This document shows, piece after piece, positions 1 through 5,328 of a DNA stretch of 6,648 bases. The notes beneath the pieces were generated by a model that searched no databases, had not been told where the DNA came from, and was given only the letters and a program-made list of their open reading frames with translations. The stretch spans positions 1-6,648 of the forward strand of contig CAZQMF010000065.1 of NCBI GenBank assembly GCA_964594235.1. The letters are read 5' to 3'. How positions within the stretch are numbered: position 1 is the first letter of the stretch; every line of letters begins with the position of its first letter. The translations under genes and the position numbers were made by a program. Source of the stretch: CAYLHS01 sp964594235. GTDB taxonomy: Bacteria; Actinomycetota; Acidimicrobiia; Spongiisociales; UBA4744.

Positions 1-1264
1 GCACGCCGAGGATGTCGGCCTGGAACTGCATGAGGAGATCATTGACGACCATGCCGCCGTCGACCTTGAGCAGACCCAGCTCGACGTGTGAGTCCGCCTG
101 CATGGCCTCGAGCACTTCTCGGGTCTGGTAGGCGGTCGCTTCCAGGGCGGCTCGGGCGATGTGACCTGCGGTGGTGAAGCGGGTGAGGCCGACGATCACC
201 CCTCGGGCGTCGGTCCGCCAGCGAGGAGCGAACAGCCCGCTGAACGCGGGCACGAGGTATACGTCGCCATTGTCGGGGACGCTCGCAGCGAGCGCTTCGA
301 CGTCCTGAGACCGCTCGATGATCCCGAGGTTGTCGCGAAGCCACTGAATGAGCGCACCCGCCACGGCGATGGACCCTTCGAGCGCGTAGACGGCGGGCTG
401 ATCTCCGATCTGGTACGCGACGGTCGTCAGCAGACCATTGTTCGACAGGACGGGTCGCGTTCCTGTGTTCTGAAGCATGAAACAGCCGGTGCCGTAGGTG
501 TTCTTGGCGTCTCCGGGCGCGACACATCCCTGGCCGAAGAGGGCGGCCTGCTGATCGCCCAGGATGCCTGCCACCGGTACGCCTTCGAGGAGCCCGGTGG
601 CCGTTCCGAACACGCCTACGGACGGCTTGATCTGGGGCAGCATCGCTGCAGGGATACCCATGGCGTCGAGCATGACCGGGTCCCAGTCGAGGGTTTCCAG
701 GTTCATGAGCATGGTGCGGCTCGCGTTGGTGACGTCCGTGGCATGAACGCCGGTGAGATTCCAGAGCAGCCACGAGTCGATCGTGCCGAACAGGATCTCT
801 CCTGCTTCGGCCCTGGCTTTCAATTCGGGGGAGTCCTCCAACAGCCAGGAGATCTTGGGTCCCGAGAAGTACGTGGAGAGCGGAAGACCGCAGCGGGCCC
901 GGAATCGATCCGGTCCTTCGGTACCTCCTAGGCGTTCGATCAGCTCCGCGGTGCGCGTGTCCTGCCACACGATCGCCGGGTAGACGGACTTCCCGGTCGT
1001 CCTGTCCCACACGACGGTGGTCTCGCGCTGGTTTGTGATGCCAATCGCCGCGATGTCCCCTGCCAAGAGGTGAGCGCGTTCAAGCGCTCCAGCGACCACA
1101 TCGATGGTCCGTTCCCAGATCTCGTGTGCGTCGTGCTCGACCCAGCCCGGCCGGGGAAAGTACTGCTCGTGCTCGAGCTGCGTGGACGCGATTACGGTTC
1201 CGTCGTGGTCGACGATGAGGCACCGGGTGCTGGTGGTTCCTTGGTCGATAGCAGCGACGAACAT
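1..1264 (-). CDS. glpK: Glycerol kinase, C-terminus beyond window edge
   Basis: Glycerol kinase uses ATP to phosphorylate glycerol to sn-glycerol 3-phosphate in the cytoplasm, which commits glycerol to glycolysis or lipid synthesis. Reading the minus strand from the ATG at 1264-1262 gives 421 uninterrupted residues. FGGY-kinase landmarks occur in order: the phosphate-binding DQGTTSTR (about 7-14), PGWVEHD (about 39-45), ITNQRET with the glycerol-contacting Arg-Glu (about 76-82), STYFSGPK with the substrate Tyr (about 130-137), GDQQAALFGQ with the catalytic Asp (about 237), NTYGTGCFML, and VPAFSGLFAP. Close agreement with E. coli GlpK runs to about ADILG at the window edge; the family is about 500 residues, so roughly 75-80 are missing. 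A purine-rich GGTGGAGG lies just before the ATG, although GGAGG is only 3 bases away. The gene begins 11 bases after the pth stop and is probably co-transcribed with it. Family assignment is near certain; the start is likely. Confidence 0.96.
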   Translation of the reverse strand, partial: MFVAAIDQGTTSTRCLIVDHDGTVIASTQLEHEQYFPRPGWVEHDAHEIWERTIDVVAGALERAHLLAGDIAAIGITNQRETTVVWDRTTGKSVYPAIVWQDTRTAELIERLGGTEGPDRFRARCGLPLSTYFSGPKISWLLEDSPELKARAEAGEILFGTIDSWLLWNLTGVHATDVTNASRTMLMNLETLDWDPVMLDAMGIPAAMLPQIKPSVGVFGTATGLLEGVPVAGILGDQQAALFGQGCVAPGDAKNTYGTGCFMLQNTGTRPVLSNNGLLTTVAYQIGDQPAVYALEGSIAVAGALIQWLRDNLGIIERSQDVEALAASVPDNGDVYLVPAFSGLFAPRWRTDARGVIVGLTRFTTAGHIARAALEATAYQTREVLEAMQADSHVELGLLKVDGGMVVNDLLMQFQADILGV

Positions 1265-1275
1265 CCGCCTCCACC

Positions 1276-1854
1276 CTACTGATCCGGACGCCGCTCCCCG
1301 GCCATCTGAACTGCTCGTTCAGGGTCGGTCACGTACCGGTCGACAACGGCGGCGGCGTCCTCGACGAGCAGGTCGATTTCGCGCCGCTCGTCCGCATCAA
1401 AACGCTGGAGAACGAACGCTGCCGGGTCCATGCGTCCAGGGGGTCGCCCTACCCCGATCTTGAGTCTGGCGAAGTCTCGGCTACCAATCTGTTCGACGAT
1501 CGACCGCACCCCGTTGTGTCCGCCGGTGCCGCGACCTGTGTGGAGGCGCAGCTTGCCGAACGGTAGATCGATGTCGTCGTGGATCACGAGCAGGTCGACG
1601 GGATCGACGTGGTAGTACCGCAGGGCAGCGGCGACCGGTGGCCCGGAGATGTTCATTGCGACTCTGGGAAGAGCGAGCAGCACATCAACGTCGTCAATGG
1701 TTGCGTGCGCTACCGACACGGCGACTCGCCGTGGACCTCGGCGAAAGGATCTGCCGTGGTGCTTCGCGACGGCCTCGACGACTTCGGCACCAATGTTGTG
1801 GCGGGTCCCGTCGAACCGCCGCTCGGGGTTTCGAAGGCCGACGATGACCTTCAC
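1276..1854 (-). CDS. pth: Peptidyl-tRNA hydrolase
   Basis: Pth cleaves the ester bond of peptidyl-tRNAs that drop off ribosomes and so recycles tRNA; it is a cytoplasmic, usually essential enzyme. The 192-residue product has the usual family length. The expected active-site residues are visible: Asn9 (GLRNP), His19 in TRHNIG, Asn68 in MNISG, Asp93 in IHDDIDLP and Asn114 in GTGGHNG. These correspond to N10, H20, N68, D93 and N114 of the E. coli enzyme. The nucleotide-binding-like segment FARLKIGVGRP is also present. The usual GLGNPG is changed to GLRNPE, a mild divergence beside the catalytic Asn. The start is GTG, placed 2 bases after the L25 stop with only a weak GACGAG-like ribosome site, so translational coupling to L25 is likely. 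GlpK follows 11 bases downstream. Confidence 0.96.
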   Translation of the reverse strand: MKVIVGLRNPERRFDGTRHNIGAEVVEAVAKHHGRSFRRGPRRVAVSVAHATIDDVDVLLALPRVAMNISGPPVAAALRYYHVDPVDLLVIHDDIDLPFGKLRLHTGRGTGGHNGVRSIVEQIGSRDFARLKIGVGRPPGRMDPAAFVLQRFDADERREIDLLVEDAAAVVDRYVTDPERAVQMAGERRPDQ

Positions 1855-1856
1855 AG

Positions 1857-2513
1857 CTACTCGTCGGCTGATGCGTCGGCCTCTTCGGAGTCCTCGGCCT
1901 CGGCGCCTTCCTCTTCTGCGCCCTCCTCGAGTTCCTCCTCGACGGCTTCGACCTCGGCTGCCGCAGGAGCCACGACGATGACGACAGGGTCATCCTCGTC
2001 GCCCAGGTACTCGACGCCGTCCATGGCCGGCAGATCGCCGATGCGCAGCGTGTCGCCGATGGCCAACTCGCTGATATCGACGACGATCGACTGCGGGATG
2101 CCGGTTGGCAGAGCTTCCACGTGGATGCTGTTGCGGATCGTCTCGACGATGCCACCTTCCTTGACACCGACCGACTCCCCGGTTATCTCGATGGCAACCT
2201 CGACCTGGGTCTTCTCGGTGAGGGAGATCTTCAGAAAGTCGACGTGCGTGATGTCTCCACGGACGGGGTGCCGCTGCACTTCTCGAGCCATGGTGAGCTG
2301 CGCGTCGGCCCCTTCGGTCTCGAGGTTGATCAGTGCGTTGACACCGGCATCGGTATGGAGGGCGAGATACAGGTCATGAGCATCGACGGCGACCGAGATG
2401 GGCTCGAGGTCTCTGCCGTAGATGACGGCGGGCACCATGCCCGTGCGCCGCAACCGTCGCGACGAGCGGCTCCCGGGCTCGCGCCCAGTCTCGGCGCGCA
2501 GTGTGACTTCCAT
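1857..2513 (-). CDS. rplY: 50S ribosomal protein L25/general stress protein CTC
   Basis: L25 of the CTC/TL5 type binds 5S rRNA in the large ribosomal subunit. The 218-residue product has the two-domain long form. An N-terminal 5S-rRNA-binding barrel covers about residues 1-95, with the hallmark GMVPAVIYGRDLEPISVAVD segment and HVDFLKI near its end. The TL5/CTC C-terminal domain covers about 97-180, with TGESVGVKEGG, VEALPTGIPQSI and DLPAMDGVEYL. The last roughly 37 residues are an almost uninterrupted Glu/Asp/Ala tail, probably disordered, as in many actinobacterial homologues. The ATG is supported by AAGGAG 7 bases upstream. An out-of-frame ATG 5 bases earlier sits too close to that site. 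The gene overlaps nothing and is followed after 2 bases by pth, the classic rplY-pth pairing. Confidence 0.96.
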   Translation of the reverse strand: MEVTLRAETGREPGSRSSRRLRRTGMVPAVIYGRDLEPISVAVDAHDLYLALHTDAGVNALINLETEGADAQLTMAREVQRHPVRGDITHVDFLKISLTEKTQVEVAIEITGESVGVKEGGIVETIRNSIHVEALPTGIPQSIVVDISELAIGDTLRIGDLPAMDGVEYLGDEDDPVVIVVAPAAAEVEAVEEELEEGAEEEGAEAEDSEEADASADE

Positions 2514-2520
2514 GACATGG

Positions 2521-2526
2521 CTCCTT
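2521..2526 (-). promoter_or_regulatory. Shine-Dalgarno site of rplY
   Basis: AAGGAG on the minus strand, 7 bases before the ATG at 2513. It decides between that ATG and an out-of-frame ATG at 2518-2516, which lies only 2 bases from the site. It is the clearest ribosome-binding site in the window. Confidence 0.8.
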
Positions 2527-2548
2527 GGGAAAGAGAGGTGGAGCGGTG

Positions 2549-2577
2549 ATTATGCCTCGTCACGGAGGATTCAACAA
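2549..2577 (-). promoter_or_regulatory. Sigma70-like promoter for rplY-pth-glpK
   Basis: On the minus strand, TTGTTG (2577-2572) and CATAAT (2554-2549) are separated by exactly 17 bases. The -10 box matches TATAAT at 5 of 6 positions; the -35 box matches TTGACA at 3 of 6. Transcription would start near 2542, giving a leader of about 28 bases that contains the AAGGAG site. The element lies in the 77-base gap between the methyltransferase stop and L25, so L25, Pth and GlpK can be expressed independently of the methyltransferase gene. Identified by eye and not tested. Confidence 0.6.
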
Positions 2578-2590
2578 GGCGAGCGGAGAG

Positions 2591-3217
2591 TCAGCTTGGG
2601 CTGACAAGGTAGATCGCGACGTTGCCACCGGCCACGATCTTCTCAGTTGTCACGTCCAACCCGACCGAGGCCAGCACACCTGGAACCCCGCCCGTGTCCT
2701 TGAAGGTGCGGTACCGGGAGTAGTGGCCGGAGAGCCGTTCGATGATCCCCGACGCGAGGCGTAGACCGGGCCCCCGCCACCCTCGAAGCGAACCGAATCG
2801 GAAATCGATAAGCATGAGCGCACCTCCGGGCTTGGCGACGCGCGCCATCTCCGCGACAAACGCTCCTCGCTGGTCCCCCGGCACTTCGTGGACCACCATC
2901 GTTGTCGTAACCAGATCGAACTGGTCGTCGGCGAATGGCAGTGTCTGCCCGTCGGTGAGCCGCACATCGGCGCGATCGCCGAGACGTTCGGTCGCCTTCT
3001 TGAGCATTGCCTCCGACATATCCACCCCGGCGACGGCGCAGCCTGCGTCGAGGTACGGCTTCATCCCCGTTCCTGTGCCGCAGCCGACGTCCAGTACGTG
3101 CCACCCGGGTTGCGGCGGGAGCACGCCGATCGCCACACGCCGAACACCTGACTGCATCGGTTCGATCAAGCGGTCATAGATGGCGGCGATGTTCCGATAC
3201 GGATCCTGCGCAGCCAT
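2591..3217 (-). CDS. Class I SAM-dependent methyltransferase (UbiE-like)
   Basis: A 208-residue cytoplasmic protein with the Rossmann-type S-adenosylmethionine fold. Motif I is VLDVGCGTGTG (about 41-51). The acidic residue expected to bind the SAM ribose is Asp66 in VAGVDMSEAML. A DGQTLPFADDQFDLV segment (motifs II/III) and VAKPGGALMLIDF (motif IV region) follow. This pattern fits the broad Methyltransf_11/UbiE-like group. The substrate cannot be read from the sequence, and neighbours give no pathway clue. The ATG at 3217 has no purine-rich ribosome site upstream; instead a TACCCT box ends 7 bases before it, so the mRNA may be leaderless. The gene lies 103 bases from the surface-protein gene upstream on the same strand and 77 bases from rplY downstream. 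Confidence 0.9.
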   Translation of the reverse strand: MAAQDPYRNIAAIYDRLIEPMQSGVRRVAIGVLPPQPGWHVLDVGCGTGTGMKPYLDAGCAVAGVDMSEAMLKKATERLGDRADVRLTDGQTLPFADDQFDLVTTTMVVHEVPGDQRGAFVAEMARVAKPGGALMLIDFRFGSLRGWRGPGLRLASGIIERLSGHYSRYRTFKDTGGVPGVLASVGLDVTTEKIVAGGNVAIYLVSPS

Positions 3218-3223
3218 GTGTCG

Positions 3224-3229
3224 AGGGTA
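3224..3229 (-). promoter_or_regulatory. Putative -10 box giving a leaderless methyltransferase mRNA
   Basis: TACCCT on the minus strand fits the actinobacterial TANNNT -10 pattern and is followed by 6 bases and then the ATG at 3217, so transcription would begin at or next to the start codon. No convincing -35 box is visible 16-19 bases upstream and no Shine-Dalgarno site is present. The rest of the 3218-3320 gap shows no clear terminator hairpin. Confidence 0.4.
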
Positions 3230-3320
3230 GAGGATTCGCCGGACTCGATGCAGGCTAGGTCCTTCACACGGTCCGGAAGGTGGCGTCCGGGTGCGTGCAG
3301 GGCCGCGGTTTCGCCCGGTC

Positions 3321-4838
3321 TCAGCCCCCTGCGCGTCCCGAGTTGGGGTCGACCATCAGGGAGGAGACGTCGACGGCTTCGAACGCGGAACCGGGGATGT
3401 CGTCCCATTCGTGCAACCTGTCGTTGTTCCACCGAGCGTCTGGTGCGCCCGAGATGAACCAGGAAGCCCCATTGTCGGCGAGGATGAGCCCGTAGCGCTT
3501 CATGGCGGTGAGGATCACCTGGATCTCGGGCGAGTAGGCGGAGATGTCGAAGTCGGCCTTCAGCCGGAACCGCTGGCCCATCGGAGGGTACCGGCTGTCG
3601 GTGGTGCTCGATGCATCGTGGCGGGCCGGCCACACGTGGGCATTGCGTGTTCGTGATGCCGTGAACCTGACCGCGTGGGTGATCTCGCCAGATGCGACAT
3701 CGTCGTAGGTGACGAGACCGGGGAAGATCGGGAGGCCCGCCGCGTCGGCGGAGGTCCATCCGTCGGGACGCAGCGCGTTCGACGTCAGGTCGTAGGCGGC
3801 ACCTGACGCAGCGTCCCACGAGCCGTCGCCGTTGGGGGAAGCGTCGAACAGTTCGTACAGCATGCAATCGCCTCGATCGAGCACGATGACATGCCGGTCA
3901 CCGGTCGAGTTCGGTCCGCCTTCGATCGGGGCACCGGAGGGGATCGGCCACGGCCCCGAGTCGCTCTCATCCCCGTAGGCCGTGTAGTGGATCGGCACGT
4001 CTGCCTGTGCCGGATCGATCTCGGCGAATGGGATGCCGATCGGGCTGTTCGATCCGGGCGGCCACACACCGGAACCGAAGTCGGCGTGCAGAGTGGCGCT
4101 TGCTCCGATCGTGGCGATGTAGGCATCCGAGTTCGCATCGACGGGCAGGTCATCAACACGCCGGTTCCAGATGTTGTCCGCAGGGAGGATCGAGCAACGA
4201 GCGGGGGGCACGTTCAGGTCGAGACCTGCGGCCCTGGCGAGGAAGCTCGCCATCTCGTCACGGCGAACCGGGCGGGAGGGGCAGAACCTCGTGTTGTCGG
4301 GCGGGTTGCAACCGAGGGTGACGCCGGCCGTTGCCAGCTTGTCGATGTCGCTCTCGAAGGGCGAGCCGTCGTCGTCGATGAACCGATCTCCCCCGCCGTC
4401 GTCCGTGTAGCCGTAGGCACGGACCAGGAATGCGGCCATCTGTTCTCGAGTGACGACGGCATCCGGGCAGTAGTGGTCACCGGTTGCGCTGCAGCCTTTG
4501 GTGATCCCGGCAGCAGCGACCTTGTTGATGTCGGCTTCGAAGATCGATCCCTCGTCGTCACTGAAGAAGTCCGTTGTCGTGATTCCAAGGCTGAGGGCGC
4601 GTGCCAGGAAGGCCGCCATCTGCCCTCGGGTGACGGAGTCGTCCGGGCAGTACCGGTCGTTCGCCGGCGGATTGCAGCCTCGGGTGATGCCGGCGGCGGC
4701 GATAGCTTCGATGGCTCCTTCGTGTATGTTGCCGTCGTCGTCGCGGAACGTGCCTCCCGGCGCGAGTGTGGAGGCGGACGCGGGAACGATCCCCGCCAGG
4801 AGGAGGGCGAGCACGAGCGGGACCAACCGGTATCTCAT
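3321..4838 (-). CDS. Secreted protein with three SLH-type repeats and an unassigned C-terminal domain
   Basis: A 505-residue exported protein. Residues 1-22 form a signal peptide: MRYR, then a Leu/Val/Ala-rich core ending in ASA. Three SLH-type repeats follow at about 30-82, 91-142 and 152-204. Each has an F-x-D-D-(D/E)-G opening, a GITxGC-like turn, (Y/F)CP, and a RxxMAxFLxRA helix. The paired Cys in each repeat (55/64, 116/124, 177/186) probably form disulfides. SLH domains commonly tether proteins to cell-wall polymers. The remaining 290 residues (from Cys215) form a domain rich in Trp, Pro and Asp, with DRHVIVLDRGDC, AGLPIFPGLV, THAVRFT, HVWPARH and LILADNGASWFISG. I recall similar unnamed secreted proteins in actinobacteria but cannot name a fold or reaction. 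The ATG at 4838 is preferred because it starts the signal peptide directly; an in-frame GTG at 4880 would add 14 residues. No ribosome site is obvious before the ATG. Confidence 0.88.
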   Translation of the reverse strand: MRYRLVPLVLALLLAGIVPASASTLAPGGTFRDDDGNIHEGAIEAIAAAGITRGCNPPANDRYCPDDSVTRGQMAAFLARALSLGITTTDFFSDDEGSIFEADINKVAAAGITKGCSATGDHYCPDAVVTREQMAAFLVRAYGYTDDGGGDRFIDDDGSPFESDIDKLATAGVTLGCNPPDNTRFCPSRPVRRDEMASFLARAAGLDLNVPPARCSILPADNIWNRRVDDLPVDANSDAYIATIGASATLHADFGSGVWPPGSNSPIGIPFAEIDPAQADVPIHYTAYGDESDSGPWPIPSGAPIEGGPNSTGDRHVIVLDRGDCMLYELFDASPNGDGSWDAASGAAYDLTSNALRPDGWTSADAAGLPIFPGLVTYDDVASGEITHAVRFTASRTRNAHVWPARHDASSTTDSRYPPMGQRFRLKADFDISAYSPEIQVILTAMKRYGLILADNGASWFISGAPDARWNNDRLHEWDDIPGSAFEAVDVSSLMVDPNSGRAGG

Positions 4839-4892
4839 CCGGAGACGTTCTACCACATGCAGTGGTTGTCTCGCCACCACCGGCGTTCCTCT

Positions 4893-4951
4893 CTTCCGTT
4901 CTTGCGTGAGAAAACCGCTACATGGCCAATCAACTCACGCAAGAAGGGAAG
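4893..4951. repeat. Imperfect palindromic element, copy A
   Basis: Two 18-base arms (4893-4910 and 4934-4951) match as inverted repeats at 17 of 18 positions. The arm core is TTCTTGCGTGAG / CTCACGCAAGAA, and the loop is 23 bases. It lies between the divergent 5' ends of the SLH-protein and lipoprotein genes, so it cannot be the terminator of either. A related hairpin is found at 6594-6648. It could be a REP-like or non-autonomous mobile repeat, or a binding site for a dimeric regulator. Confidence 0.8.
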
Positions 4952-4957
4952 GTAGGG

Positions 4958-5062
4958 TCAGTCCTGGTCGAGAACGCAGCGCTGGGCACGGTACTCACGG
5001 CGATAGAAAGCCTCGAACGCGCCGATGCCGACCGGCGGTCTGCTCGTCCCCTCGTGTGACAT
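4958..5062 (-). pseudogene. Probable remnant of an ECF sigma factor N-terminus
   Basis: The minus strand from the ATG at 5062 to the TGA at 4958 encodes only 34 residues, but residues 15-26 read AFEAFYRREYRA. This closely resembles the start of region 2 in many actinobacterial ECF sigma factors (FEAFYRREY followed by a hydrophobic helix). After that motif similarity stops, and the sequence runs through QRCVLDQD to a stop, 6 bases before palindrome copy A. Intact ECF factors are about 160-200 residues, so this would be a truncated and non-functional fragment. The identification rests on one short motif and could be chance; the small ORF might alternatively be meaningless. Confidence 0.45.
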
Positions 5063-5083
5063 TGCCTGTACCACTACCAGTAA

Positions 5084-5287
5084 CTCGCACGAGCTGCCAG
5101 GTTTGGGGGACGCGACCCCGTCGAGATGTTCGACTCACGGCGGCTGGCCGGCAGAGAGCAAGTACTACACCAAGGTCTCCGCCGAGCTCGGCCTGGGGAC
5201 CGACTACGTGGATTGGGGTGGGACCAGCAAGAAGAGGATGAACGAGTGACGGCGGATGCGTTGTACGTGCTGTTCGCAAAGCTGTAG
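5084..5287 (+). pseudogene. Decayed coding fragment with two apparent frame changes
   Basis: Third-position G/C bias moves between frames. From about 5108 to 5150 the coding-like frame reads GGRDPVEMFDSRRLAG. From about 5150 to 5246 a different frame reads ESKYYTKVSAELGLGTDYVD and then WGGTSKKRMNE, with nearly every codon ending in G or C, before a TGA at 5247-5249. From 5246 the first frame resumes as TADALYVLFAKL and ends at TAG 5285-5287. Joined, these would give roughly 60 residues of a C-terminal region. I do not recognise the family. The simplest reading is a gene remnant carrying two small indels and lacking its 5' part. An intact reading is also possible: the second frame alone gives a 74-residue ORF from an ATG at 5025. 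Confidence 0.35.
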
Positions 5288-5328
5288 GTCATCGCGGCAG
5301 CGGGAACCCGTGCAGTGCGACGCACGTC

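Noticed and set aside
39..1010. Long minus-strand ORF of 323 codons in another frame over glycerol kinase
   Set aside because: Its Arg/His/Pro-rich product resembles no protein, and the overlapping minus-strand frame encodes an unmistakable glycerol kinase. It is a high-GC shadow ORF.
1857..1970. Repetitive-looking tcctcg/gcctcg tract, considered as a simple-sequence repeat
   Set aside because: It is explained by the Glu/Asp/Ala-rich C-terminal tail of L25 read on the minus strand.
3218..3320. Terminator between the surface-protein gene and the methyltransferase gene
   Set aside because: Only short, weak GC matches (for example CCGG pairs) with no T-run; not enough to call.
4893..4951. Palindrome A as a rho-independent terminator
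   Set aside because: It lies between divergent gene starts and is not followed by a T-tract on either strand (GGTAGGGTCA on one side, AGAGGAACGC on the other).
3891..4955. Plus-strand ORF of 354 codons opposite the SLH-type protein
   Set aside because: It is an Arg/Gly/Val-rich antisense reading of a gene with a clear signal peptide and repeats on the other strand; it has no recognisable domain.
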